In this document: positions 32,973-40,945 of the stretch, piece after piece | Numbering within the stretch: the stretch's first letter is position 1 | Layout: each line of letters opens with the position of its first letter | DNA from: Bradyrhizobium sp. Ec3.3 | Lineage (GTDB): Bacteria > Pseudomonadota > Alphaproteobacteria > Rhizobiales > Xanthobacteraceae | Assembly: GCF_000472925.1 (NCBI RefSeq) | Contig: NZ_AXAS01000002.1 | Coordinates: 62,001-126,000, forward strand | Direction: 5' to 3' | Length of the DNA: 64,000 bases | Translations under genes and position numbers: made by a program | Notes under the pieces: generated by a model | What the model was told of the DNA's origin: nothing | Seen by the model: only the letters and a program-made list of their open reading frames with translations | Database searches by the model: none

Positions 32973-33036
32973 GTGTCTCTCCCGATCCCAGCGGCAAAGG
33001 TGACGCGGGATCGTGGGTACCGCGCGGAGTGCTCCA

Positions 33037-33050
33037 TTGATCCAAGTCAA
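33037..33050. promoter_or_regulatory. FixK/FNR box (decarboxylase)
   Basis: TTGATCCAAGTCAA is centred 71.5 nt upstream of the decarboxylase start at 32972, giving a ~30-nt leader if bound at -41.5. Confidence 0.72.
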
Positions 33051-33147
33051 CGGTCATCTGCGATGTAATGAAGCCTTTGACTGCGCAGGCGTCGTCCCTT
33101 CGCAATGCAACACAGTTTCGGCGAACGATAAGGAAGCAGTCGGGAGA

Positions 33148-34857
33148 TCAGAGCGCTCTTTGGGCAACATCGGGCTGCCCCATGCCGAGAACGCTGTCGA
33201 GCGAGCGCAGCCACTGGCCGCTGTCGGTCTTCTCCGCCAGTCCTTCGGCCCGCAACAGGTCGCGCAACTGCGCATGTGCCCCGACGATGCAGAAAGCGAC
33301 CCGCCGCGACGCGAGCTCGTCATAGAGATCGCGCAACATGCGCGCGCCGGCGAGGTCAATATAGGGGGATGCCGAGAGATCGCATGCGACCAGCCGGATG
33401 TCAGGCGACCTCTTGAGCGCGATCAGGACCGTATCGAGGATCGTCTCGGCATTGATGTAGAGCAGCGAAGCTTCGGGCCGGAACGCGATGACACCGACGA
33501 GGGGCTCGACACCTTGATGCCTCGCACTGTCGGAGTAACGGCCGCTGCCGGGCAGCCGGCCGAGGAACGCCACGTTCGGCTGCGAGGCACGCGCCAGCAG
33601 CAGGAAGATCGAGGCAATCGATGCCAGCAGGACGCCTTGCAGGATGCCGAGCAGCAGCACTGATACAAGGGCAATCGCCGCAGCGTAGAAGTCGATCCGG
33701 CTGACCTGCCACATCCGCAGCAGCGCGCGGACGTCCACCAGCTTGTAGACGGCGGCAAAGACGATGGCCGCGAGCACGGCCTTAGGTAGGTTGGTCAACA
33801 GCCCCGTGAAGAACAGCAGACACAGGCCAAGCGTCACCGAGCAGATGATCAACGCCAGCGGCGTCCGCGCGCCCGCGTTGTTATTGACGGCGGATTGCGA
33901 CAGGCCGCCGGCGACGGGATAGCCGTGACCGAAGGCTGCGGCGAGGTTTGCAGCACCCAGCCCCAAGAATTCCTGCCGCACGTCGAGGGGATAACCGTGC
34001 TTGGCAGCAAAGCTGCGCGCCGCTGAAACGCCTTCGATGTAGGCCAGCAACACGCATCCTGCCGCGAGCGGAAAGAGGTCGTCGAATTCCAGAAGACCAA
34101 ATGTCGGCACCCCAATTGCAGGTAGCCCCTCGGGAATCTTGCCGGTCACGGGGACGCCATGGGACGCAAAGCCGAGGAGTGTCGCAACCGCGATCGACAG
34201 CGCCACGATGGTGATACCGACCGGCCGTCCCGGCAGAAAGCGCTCGCCAAGCAGGAGGAGCAAAAGCGCAACCGCGCCGATCGCCAGAATGAGAGGATTG
34301 ACCGCGCCAAGCTGGCCGGCAAGCTTGATGACGCGGTCGAAAAAGTTGTGGCCGCCGCCGGCAACGCCGAGCAGGCTCGGCAACTGGCTCATGATGATGG
34401 TGAGCCCGGCTCCGGCCTTGAAGCCGACGAGGATGCTGTCGCTGACCAGGCGGACGAGAACGCTGAGCTTGAACAGCCACGCAATGAAGCACAAGACCGC
34501 CACCGCGAACGCCGACAAACTCGCGATCTGCGCATATCGCACCGCGTCCCCACCCGCGAGCACACCGACGGTGCCGGCAATCATCAGCGAGATCGCCGAG
34601 GTCGGGCCGACCGCGAGCTGCCGCGACGAGCCGAGCAGCGCATAGCCAATGCCGCCGAGCAGATAGCCGTAGACACCGACCTGCGGCGGCAGGCCGGCCA
34701 ACGCGGCATAGGCTAGCGAGACCGGAATGGCGTAAGCGGCGAGCGTGACGCCGGCGATCGCGTCCGAGGCCAGCCACTCGCCGCGATAGGCGGCGAGCCA
34801 GCCGGACGGCGGAAAGAGCCGTATCCAGCCCGCGCGCGGCTCGGATGGTCCATTCAT
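33148..34857 (-). CDS. SulP family anion transporter with STAS domain
   Basis: 569 residues from the ATG at 34857, behind GGAGGTGCG and overlapping the previous gene's stop (ATGA). The sulphate-transporter signature region is YAIPVSLAYAALAGLPPQVGVYG, followed by about 10-12 membrane segments and a cytosolic STAS domain from about residue 440 (SLLYINAETILDTV, DLSASPYIDLAGARML). SulP proteins carry sulphate, bicarbonate or dicarboxylates; the substrate is not resolvable here. Probably co-transcribed with the small upstream ORF from the FixK-box promoter at 35127. Confidence 0.92.
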   Translation of the reverse strand: MNGPSEPRAGWIRLFPPSGWLAAYRGEWLASDAIAGVTLAAYAIPVSLAYAALAGLPPQVGVYGYLLGGIGYALLGSSRQLAVGPTSAISLMIAGTVGVLAGGDAVRYAQIASLSAFAVAVLCFIAWLFKLSVLVRLVSDSILVGFKAGAGLTIIMSQLPSLLGVAGGGHNFFDRVIKLAGQLGAVNPLILAIGAVALLLLLLGERFLPGRPVGITIVALSIAVATLLGFASHGVPVTGKIPEGLPAIGVPTFGLLEFDDLFPLAAGCVLLAYIEGVSAARSFAAKHGYPLDVRQEFLGLGAANLAAAFGHGYPVAGGLSQSAVNNNAGARTPLALIICSVTLGLCLLFFTGLLTNLPKAVLAAIVFAAVYKLVDVRALLRMWQVSRIDFYAAAIALVSVLLLGILQGVLLASIASIFLLLARASQPNVAFLGRLPGSGRYSDSARHQGVEPLVGVIAFRPEASLLYINAETILDTVLIALKRSPDIRLVACDLSASPYIDLAGARMLRDLYDELASRRVAFCIVGAHAQLRDLLRAEGLAEKTDSGQWLRSLDSVLGMGQPDVAQRAL

Positions 34858-35060
34858 ACGCGCACCTCCGATTGCCTGGCTTCGCAGCACAGCGCTACGA
34901 CCAAAGGCGCGATCACGGGAACGCCGAGCGCGAGATTGGGAATTGTCTTGATCCAGGTATAGGCATCAATGTAGCCGCCCGCGAACGCGAGCAGCAGCAC
35001 GATCTCGACGGTTTCATCGCGGCGTATCGACGAACCGGCGGCGATATTCAGAGCGCCCAT
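34854..35060 (-). CDS. Small membrane protein coupled to the SulP gene
   Basis: 68 residues if started at the ATG 35060; a GTG at 35090 would give 78 residues but leaves only ~2 nt of leader from a FixK box used at -41.5. One or two hydrophobic segments are visible (VEIVLLLAFAGGYIDAYTW and LALGVPVIAPLVVALCC). GGYIDAYTW resembles the start of DUF1275 (YoaK-like) membrane proteins, so this may be a shortened relative. The stop overlaps the SulP start by 4 nt. Confidence 0.55.
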   Translation of the reverse strand: MGALNIAAGSSIRRDETVEIVLLLAFAGGYIDAYTWIKTIPNLALGVPVIAPLVVALCCEARQSEVRV

Positions 35061-35126
35061 GTCCGGGATATCGGCTGTCGCAAGTCGCACATGATGTCAT
35101 AGGCAACGCCTTACCCTCAGCGAGGC

Positions 35127-35140
35127 TTGATCTGGATCAA
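35127..35140. promoter_or_regulatory. FixK/FNR box in divergent promoter
   Basis: TTGATCTGGATCAA lies between the small ORF/SulP genes (minus) and the AspT remnant/hydrolase genes (plus; start 35199 is 65.5 nt from the centre). Confidence 0.75.
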
Positions 35141-35198
35141 GCATTCAGCCGCTTTTCGGGACTGACTTTCCGCAAACGCACCCGGGGGAAATGCGATC

Positions 35199-35534
35199 AT
35201 GGAGACCATCAGCTGGATCATCTCCACCGCTCCGGAAATCTTTCTGCTGTTGGCGGTCGCGCTCGGGACGATTCTCGGCCGCATCAAGATCCGCGAATTT
35301 GCGATCGGCACCACGGCCTACCGCGTCACGATCGCCGCAGGTCTGACCGTCGGGTCGATCGAAGAGAAGATCGGAAGCCGAACCGTCCTCGAACGGATCG
35401 TCCGCAAGGGAAGCGACGTCAAACCGCAGCTCCAGACCGTGCTTGAGGCCGGCGACGATATCGTCCTCGCAGGCCGGTCCGCCACCATACTCGCCGCGGA
35501 TCCGATCATCGTCGCCTCCACTTTCGCGGGCTGA
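35199..35534 (+). pseudogene. Internally deleted AspT/YidE-type antiporter remnant
   Basis: 111 residues. Residues 1-40 (PEIFLLLAVALGTILGRIKI then FAIGTTA) look like the first membrane segment of the aspartate:alanine antiporter (AspT/YidE/YbjL) family. Residues ~41-105 (AAGLTVGSIEEKIG, VLERIVRKGSDVKP, TVLEAGDDIVLAGRSA) look like an RCK_C/TrkA_C domain from the middle of that protein. Full-length members have over 500 residues, so most membrane segments are missing although the frame is open. It retains a FixK-box promoter and ribosome-binding context, so it may still be expressed. Confidence 0.65.
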
Positions 35535-35553
35535 AGGAATGGAGAGCTGAGCC

Positions 35554-36441
35554 ATGCGTCAGCAAACCCTACGAAGCCTGACAGCCCTGCTGCTGTTTGT
35601 GTGTGTCGGCCTGATTGCGCCGTCGCACGTCGTTGCGGCCGACGATCGTCCCATTCAGGAGGAGGTCTGGGCACTACCTCTGCAGCTTCCGATGTTCGCC
35701 TATGTCGTGCGTCCGGTAGGAGACGGCCCCTTCCCGCTCGTGATCATGAACCACGGCGTCTCACTCAACCCGACCGACCGCAGCTTCTTCCCGCTGGTGG
35801 AATTCCGCGATGCCGCCAAATGGTTTGCCAGGCGCGGCAACTTCGTGGTGGCCCCTGTCGGCACGGGATATGGCGCCTCCGCCATCGATATCCCTGAACG
35901 CGGGATCTACGGTCCGTTCTTCTCCAAGGTCGGCAAATGCACCCACCCGAACTTCCGTGATCCCGGGCTCGCGGTGGCGCAAGTCGACCTCTGGATCATC
36001 GACTATCTGGCCGCCGAAAAGCGCATCGTGCCGAAGGACGTCGTCGTCGTTGGGCAATCGGCCGGCGGTTGGGCATCGATCGCGCTCTCAAGCTTCAATC
36101 CCCCGCAGGTGAAAGCCAGTATCGTCTTTGCGGGTGGCCGCGGCGGCCGTGTTGGCGGCTTGCCGAATCACAATTGTGCGCCGGACAAGCTCGTCGCACA
36201 GACCGGCGAGTTCGGCCGCACCTCGCGCGTGCCGATGCTGTGGATCTATATCCAGAACGACACTTATTTCGGGCCGGTTCTGACGAAACGCATGCACGAA
36301 GCCTTCGTCGCTGCCGGAGGCAACGCCGAATACCACTTGATGCCGCTGTTCGGAAACGAAGGACACTTCTTCATCGGCTCGCCCGATGCGGTGCCGATCT
36401 GGTCTCCGCTGGTGACGAAGTTTCTCGACGCGCAGAAATAA
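35554..36441 (+). CDS. Exported alpha/beta hydrolase (dienelactone hydrolase-like)
   Basis: 295 residues with a signal peptide (ALLLFVCVGLIAPSHVVAA), so periplasmic. The nucleophile elbow is GQSAGG (Ser near 171), the acid is probably in YIQNDTYFG, and the catalytic His is in GNEGHFFIG near 271. An oxyanion-type NHGVSLN occurs near 71. Start ATG at 35554 behind GGAGAG. It follows the antiporter remnant and precedes an IalB-family gene by 29 nt. Substrate unknown. Confidence 0.85.
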   Translation: MRQQTLRSLTALLLFVCVGLIAPSHVVAADDRPIQEEVWALPLQLPMFAYVVRPVGDGPFPLVIMNHGVSLNPTDRSFFPLVEFRDAAKWFARRGNFVVAPVGTGYGASAIDIPERGIYGPFFSKVGKCTHPNFRDPGLAVAQVDLWIIDYLAAEKRIVPKDVVVVGQSAGGWASIALSSFNPPQVKASIVFAGGRGGRVGGLPNHNCAPDKLVAQTGEFGRTSRVPMLWIYIQNDTYFGPVLTKRMHEAFVAAGGNAEYHLMPLFGNEGHFFIGSPDAVPIWSPLVTKFLDAQK

Positions 36442-36470
36442 ACCGGACGCCCGAGGCTTGGAGGCGAACC

Positions 36471-37055
36471 ATGTTCAACGCTCGTTATCGTGTCGCGGGG
36501 CTTTTGCTCGTCACCATGGCTGTCGCCACCACGACACTCGACACCGCGGCACCAAAGAGCGCACCAGCCAAAAAAACACCCGAAGCGGCAGCGCGCGGCC
36601 AGCGCGAGGCCAAGGACATCACCTACGGCGATTGGCAAAAACTCTGCTTCAAGGCAGGCGGCGCGCCGACGCTGTGCCGGACATCGATCACCGGAAAGTT
36701 TCCGACCGGGCAAATGGCGGTGCGGGTGGACCTGATCGAGCGCGACGGCGACCGCACGGCACGGCTGCAATTGTTCGTGCCGGTCGGCATGTACCTGCAA
36801 CATCCGGCCAAGCTGACCGTCGACCAGGGCAGCCCTTATCAGGTGCCCTATAGCTGGTGCCTGACCAATGCCTGCATCGCCGCGGATGTCGCTGATCCCA
36901 AGATCATCAAGGAGATGGAAGGGGGAAAGACGCTAGTCCTCGAGATCGTCGATTCCAATCTTCTGGCGCTCACGACCTCGATGCCGCTGGCCCAATTCGC
37001 TTCGGTTCACAAGGGCGCACCGGCGAAGACGCTGGAGCAAGACATCGAGGAATGA
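36471..37055 (+). CDS. Invasion-associated locus B (IalB) family protein
   Basis: 194 residues from the ATG at 36471, behind GGAGG (the frame is open much further upstream but overlaps the hydrolase). A signal-like hydrophobic N-terminus precedes YGDWQKLC, two Cys pairs (LCFKAGGAPTLC and SWCLTNAC), and the IalB-type GMYLQHPAKLTVDQG stretch. Rhizobial members are periplasmic proteins of unclear role; the name comes from Bartonella. Likely co-transcribed with the hydrolase. Confidence 0.88.
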   Translation: MFNARYRVAGLLLVTMAVATTTLDTAAPKSAPAKKTPEAAARGQREAKDITYGDWQKLCFKAGGAPTLCRTSITGKFPTGQMAVRVDLIERDGDRTARLQLFVPVGMYLQHPAKLTVDQGSPYQVPYSWCLTNACIAADVADPKIIKEMEGGKTLVLEIVDSNLLALTTSMPLAQFASVHKGAPAKTLEQDIEE

Positions 37056-37073
37056 ACAGGCGCGAAAGCGACT

Positions 37074-37529
37074 TTAGATCCTGCTTTCGCCGGCGCGTTC
37101 GATCAGATCGACGAGTGATTGCGCCGCAAAGGGCTTGCTCAGGTAAGCCACGCATCCCGATGCGACCGCGGCCGAGCGCTTCCTCTCGCAGTCGTTTCCG
37201 GTGATATAGATCACGGGCGCCGAGACGCCCTTGTCTGCGATCCGCCGACGCAGGTCGATGCCGGATTGATCGGACAGATCAATGTCGATGATGATGCACA
37301 TGGCGCTCTCGAACTCGGCATGATCGAGCAGCGCGGCCGCGGAGTCGAACAACAGCGTCGTAAACCCGTGCTCGCGCAGAAGCCGTTTGATGCTGATGCG
37401 CACTGACGCATCGTCGTCGACAATGAACACGGATCTGCGGGTCGGCACGAGCGTCGGGCCTTCTGGTGAATGAGGAGCCAACAAGCCAGGCAGAGCTTGT
37501 ACGCTCCCATAGAGCACGTCGTCGTTCAC
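37074..37529 (-). CDS. Single-domain response regulator receiver
   Basis: 151 residues, GTG start at 37529. The first ~33 residues are non-receiver sequence; the receiver runs from about residue 34 to the end. The acidic pair is in FIVDDD, the phosphorylatable Asp in IIDIDLSD, the Thr in YITGND and the Lys in YLSKPF. No output domain. It follows the FixJ-like gene on the same strand by 58 nt; the pair may form a phosphorelay or share a kinase. No cognate kinase is adjacent. Confidence 0.85.
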   Translation of the reverse strand: MNDDVLYGSVQALPGLLAPHSPEGPTLVPTRRSVFIVDDDASVRISIKRLLREHGFTTLLFDSAAALLDHAEFESAMCIIIDIDLSDQSGIDLRRRIADKGVSAPVIYITGNDCERKRSAAVASGCVAYLSKPFAAQSLVDLIERAGESRI

Positions 37530-37587
37530 ATTTCATATTGTCCCTGGGTATAGGGTATCCGGCACAGCCTCGACGAACGGACCCCGA

Positions 37588-38220
37588 CTAGTCGCTCCGA
37601 TCGCCCTTGGGATCAAGCATCCCTAGGCGCTCCGCAATCGACACCAGTTCCGCAAGTGAATGGACCTGCATCTTTTCCATCACCTGATGCCGATGCGCCT
37701 TCACGGTGCGCTCGGTGGTTCCGAGCTCGTGAGCAACCTGTTTGTTGATCTTGCCGCGCACGATCAGATCGAACACCTGCCGCTCGCGGGGGGTCAGCGC
37801 GGCCACCAGCGCCTTGAGCGAGTCGAGCCTGCTACGCTGGTTACGTGCGGCTTCATGCCGGGCCATGGCGCGCTCGATGGCGTCGATCAACTGCTCGGAC
37901 GAGACGGGCTTGGTCAGAAAATCTTCGGCGCCAGCCTTGATGGCCCGCACGGTCGTTGCCGTGTCGGCGTGGCCGGTGAGGAAGACGATCGGCAGCACCG
38001 AGCCAAGCTCGATCAGGCGGCGTTGCAGCTCCGGACCGCTCAGCCCTGGTATCTGCACGTCGAGCAGGACGCATCCCAGCCTGTCAGGGTCAGGTAATCG
38101 ATCGAGCAGCTCCTGCGCCGATGCGTATGTTGCGACATCATAGCCGGCAAGCTTCAGCCGGCGTTCGATCGCCGTCCGAAACGGAGCGTCGTCGTCGACC
38201 ACGTGCACCAGCCCTGGCAA
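37588..38220 (-). CDS. FixJ-like response regulator with LuxR-type HTH
   Basis: 210 residues, TTG start at 38220 with AAGAGG upstream. Receiver: HVVDDD, phospho-Asp in VLLDVQIPGLSG, FLTGH, FLTKPVS. Output: LuxR/GerE helix-turn-helix from about residue 140, with LTPRERQVFDLIVRGKINK and TERTVKAHRHQVMEKM. This architecture (FixJ/NodW group) activates fixK-type promoters in rhizobia. It is divergent from a FixK-like gene, an arrangement that suggests direct control of it. Its kinase is not here; the orphan kinase at 23835-25727 is a candidate. Confidence 0.9.
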   Translation of the reverse strand: MPGLVHVVDDDAPFRTAIERRLKLAGYDVATYASAQELLDRLPDPDRLGCVLLDVQIPGLSGPELQRRLIELGSVLPIVFLTGHADTATTVRAIKAGAEDFLTKPVSSEQLIDAIERAMARHEAARNQRSRLDSLKALVAALTPRERQVFDLIVRGKINKQVAHELGTTERTVKAHRHQVMEKMQVHSLAELVSIAERLGMLDPKGDRSD

Positions 38221-38548
38221 GTTAACCTCTTGACGCAGCGAGCGACATTCTCCGCCGCACTGAGACTCAAAGTCGGTCGGCGATCAAGTAACCCATATGG
38301 ATGATACCGGGCACAGTGGACAATCCCTCGATAGAACCGAGAGTATCAAAATGCACTCCCGCATCGCGCATATTCTCAATCCGTGCAAGATATTGCAGCG
38401 CCTGTCCTTTGGTACAATGGCCCTTGAGACAATGGCTGGAAATGTCGCCTTCGTCGTAAGTCAACCCAAGCGGGAGTGGGATAGCGTGGCACATTCCTCG
38501 CCATGAATCGCACGAGACCAATTCAGCAATGGATTGAGGAGTTGGCCC
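38221..38548. other. Intergenic region of 328 nt between FixJ-like and FixK-like genes
   Basis: No gene is supported: short frames on both strands lack ribosome-binding sites and recognisable sequence. By position it must hold divergent promoters, but I find no clear TTGA-N6-TCAA box, -24/-12 sigma-54 site or sigma-70 pair. A FixJ-type site would be expected and cannot be assigned by eye. Confidence 0.5.
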
Positions 38549-39232
38549 ATGTTCGTACGCATCACGACCGATCCGCTGCCTCGCCCCAATTCGCTGCACG
38601 ATCTCGGAATGAGCAGTGATTCGAATCCGATCGTCAGTCTAAGCGAGTTTACCTACAAGAAGGGCAATGAGATCTACGGCGAGAAGGAGCCCGCCGAGTA
38701 CATCTACCAGGTCAAGACAGGCGCGGTACGAAGCTACAAGCTGCTGTCTGACGGGCGCCGCCAAATCGGCGCGTTTCACCTCGCCGGCGATATCTTCGGG
38801 CTCGAGAACGGCCACACGCATCGCTTCACCGCAGAAGCCGTCGTCGATACCACCGTGCGCCTGATCAAACGGCAGAGCCTGGAGACCGTGGCCGAGATTG
38901 ACGCCGTGGTGGCCAAGAACCTGCTCCGCATGACCACGACCAATTTACAGCACGCGGAAGATCACATGCTGCTGCTCGGCCGCAAGACGTCGCTGGAGCG
39001 GGTCGCCGCGTTCCTGATCGAGATGGATACGCGGCTAACCGCCGCAGGGGTCCTGGCGCTGCCGATGTCGCGGCGCGACATCGCCGACTATCTCGGCCTC
39101 ACCCTTGAGACGGTCTCGCGGGCGATATCGCACCTGCACGGGCTCGGCATCCTCGGCTTCGTCGGCAACACCCAGCGCCAGATCGTGCTGCTGGACCGCC
39201 GGCAGCTTGCTAACCTCGATCTCCAGAACTGA
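38549..39232 (+). CDS. Crp/FNR family regulator, FixK-like
   Basis: 227 residues from the ATG at 38549 (GAGGAG upstream; a TTG five codons earlier is less likely). A cyclic-nucleotide-binding-fold sensor domain (about 30-145) is followed by a helix-turn-helix with recognition helix TLETVSRAISHL. The E-xx-SR pattern reads TTGA-N6-TCAA sites. There is no cysteine anywhere, so no Fe-S cluster like FNR and no redox Cys; activity must be set by its own transcription. Nine matching boxes lie within 38 kb on both sides. Confidence 0.9.
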   Translation: MFVRITTDPLPRPNSLHDLGMSSDSNPIVSLSEFTYKKGNEIYGEKEPAEYIYQVKTGAVRSYKLLSDGRRQIGAFHLAGDIFGLENGHTHRFTAEAVVDTTVRLIKRQSLETVAEIDAVVAKNLLRMTTTNLQHAEDHMLLLGRKTSLERVAAFLIEMDTRLTAAGVLALPMSRRDIADYLGLTLETVSRAISHLHGLGILGFVGNTQRQIVLLDRRQLANLDLQN

Positions 39233-39667
39233 AATCTTTGGCATGATCGCCCCGAGGTGCTCCAGCGTCCTGCGCAGCACCTCGAACAGCACGGCGGTCG
39301 ACCAGCCGAACAGCAGGATGCCGTTCATCGCGGTCGTCGGGCCGACCAGGCGCCAGTCCGGGACCGGCGTGATATCGCCGTACCCGAGCGTGGTGTAGTT
39401 GACGAAGGCGAAATAGAGCAGATCGCTTCCGACCGGCGCTGCACCGACCACCCGATATGCGAGCGCCGAGACGAGAATTTCGAGCGTGTGGGCTACCATC
39501 AGGGCAGCCGCGGTCGCGACCATCACGGCCATCAGGTGCGCTCGCGGCCAGATCGTACGGCGCAGGCCGGCCGAGCGCGCGATACCGATCGCGCCGACGG
39601 TCACCGATGCGTGGATCATGATATTGGCGAGGCTGACGATGGTGCCGACCAGGAATTGAAGCGCCAT
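39035..39667 (-). CDS. Two-TM ion channel protein (K+ channel type)
   Basis: 210 residues, start ATG at 39667 behind GAGAGG. About three or four hydrophobic segments, with a pore motif TTLGYGD (near residue 91) like the K+ selectivity filter TxGYGD. After MNGILLFGWSTAVLFEVL the C-terminal ~65 residues are hydrophilic and lie antisense to the last 198 nt of the FixK-like gene, which suggests an extended or readthrough tail. Last gene of the hydrolase-phasin operon. Inner membrane. Confidence 0.82.
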   Translation of the reverse strand: MALQFLVGTIVSLANIMIHASVTVGAIGIARSAGLRRTIWPRAHLMAVMVATAAALMVAHTLEILVSALAYRVVGAAPVGSDLLYFAFVNYTTLGYGDITPVPDWRLVGPTTAMNGILLFGWSTAVLFEVLRRTLEHLGAIMPKISVLEIEVSKLPAVQQHDLALGVADEAEDAEPVQVRYRPRDRLKGEAEIVGDVAPRHRQRQDPCGG

Positions 39668-39707
39668 CGTCCTCTCTCGAATCGGGGATTGCGTCTCTAT
39701 CGGTTGC

Positions 39708-40055
39708 CTAGCTCTTCGGCGTGAACATGCCGCTCGCCGCCTTCATCGCGGATTCACCCATGTTGCGCGCCTGGTCGGTCAGCGAGCGCATCTGGTCCTG
39801 GAAGAATTCGGACTGGATCTTGAGTGCTTCCTGCATGTCTTTGGCCTGGACGAGCTTGTCACCCAGATCGAAGGTCGCGGAGACGTTGCGCTGCATATGG
39901 CTGCAGAACTCCTTGGCTTGATTCGCGATCGGCAGCGGCGAGGAGCTCAGACCTCTTTCCAGCAAGTCAAAATACTCCGTATTGGCCTTGCGCAGACGGC
40001 CAAGCGCTTCGCTCATCATCGCACGCATGTTCTCGGTCGATGGGATGTCCGCCAT
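39708..40055 (-). CDS. Phasin family protein
   Basis: 115 residues, almost all helical, start ATG at 40055 behind AAGGAG. The pattern NTEYFDLLERGLSSSP, HMQRNVSATFDLGDKLVQAKD and IQSEFFQDQMRSLTDQA is typical of rhizobial Phasin_2 proteins, which coat polyhydroxybutyrate granules or occur as stress-linked relatives. It sits between an alpha/beta hydrolase and an ion-channel gene in one minus-strand operon, linking that operon to PHB metabolism. Confidence 0.88.
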   Translation of the reverse strand: MADIPSTENMRAMMSEALGRLRKANTEYFDLLERGLSSSPLPIANQAKEFCSHMQRNVSATFDLGDKLVQAKDMQEALKIQSEFFQDQMRSLTDQARNMGESAMKAASGMFTPKS

Positions 40056-40073
40056 GATGTTGCTCCTTAGGGG

Positions 40074-40937
40074 TTACGCTGCAAGCCCGCCGAACCACGC
40101 CCCAAAATAGCCGGCGTACAAGGCCGGCAGTTCGAGATTCATTGAATGCCCGATGCGGGGCACGACGACAAGCCGGCAGTCCGGCATCGCCTCGGCCATC
40201 GCACGAAGATCGGCAGGCGGGATCCAGCCGTCCCACTCGCCCCACAGCACCAGATGCGGATGCCGGATCTCCGCCATGCGACGCTCCAGCTCCCGGCTCT
40301 CTTTTTCACGGGTGAGGTTGACGGGCGTCCCGATCCAGATGCCTTCAGAGACACTAAAGGTCTGCTCGATGATGCGGTCGAACAGCGCCGGGATATCTCC
40401 GAGCCCGTCACGGAATCGAGGAACCTCGCCTGGTGCCATGCTCTCCGGCACGAAGAGCGAGGAGGCCGCGGTCGCCATTACCGTCCGTGTCAGCTCCTTG
40501 CTCGCCATCATCGCACGGAAAAGCCCGATCTGATCGGCATTGAAGGCCATGCCGAGCGGCGTCACCGGATCGAGCGCGAACACGCGTCCGAATCGCTGCG
40601 GCTGCATCAGGAGCATCCGCGCGGCGATGATGCCGCCGGTCGAATGCGTGGCGAGATGGCAATAGCTCACGCCCAGCGCATCGAGCGCCGCCAGCATGTC
40701 CTGCGCGTGCTGCTGCATCGAGTAGTTCGAATAATCGGCCGCGGGCTTCGGCCGGTCGCTGTCACCACAGCCACGCCAGTCGATGCCGATCACGCGGAGG
40801 CCCGAGGGAAACATCGGCGCGGCGAGCTCGATCCAGTCCTTGCTGGCGAGATTGCCGTGGATGAAGACGACGGTGACGTCGCCCTCTCCCCATTCTCGCC
40901 AGCTCAACTGAACCTCGCCCGCCTGCACCCTTGGCAT
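40074..40937 (-). CDS. Alpha/beta hydrolase
   Basis: 287 residues, cytosolic. Oxyanion segment FIHGNLAS is near residue 26; the nucleophile elbow reads HSTGG (ATHSTGGIIAARM; Ser near 97); the acid is in WGEWDGWIP; the His is in IGHSMNLE near 270. It is 8 nt downstream of the tandem-hydrolase gene and 18 nt upstream of the phasin gene. Substrate unknown; the setting suggests esters or hydroxyacyl compounds. Confidence 0.88.
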   Translation of the reverse strand: MPRVQAGEVQLSWREWGEGDVTVVFIHGNLASKDWIELAAPMFPSGLRVIGIDWRGCGDSDRPKPAADYSNYSMQQHAQDMLAALDALGVSYCHLATHSTGGIIAARMLLMQPQRFGRVFALDPVTPLGMAFNADQIGLFRAMMASKELTRTVMATAASSLFVPESMAPGEVPRFRDGLGDIPALFDRIIEQTFSVSEGIWIGTPVNLTREKESRELERRMAEIRHPHLVLWGEWDGWIPPADLRAMAEAMPDCRLVVVPRIGHSMNLELPALYAGYFGAWFGGLAA

Positions 40938-40945
40938 GAGCGGGC

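Noticed and set aside
38267-38599. Short frames on both strands in the FixJ-FixK intergenic region (38297-38506 plus, 38267-38599 minus)
   Set aside because: No ribosome-binding site and no recognisable sequence. The minus frame would overlap the FixK-like start.
39035-39232. Treating the overlap region as proof that the channel gene is mis-called
   Set aside because: The pore motif TTLGYGD and membrane segments are clearly coding. Only the C-terminal tail is in doubt, so the gene is kept.
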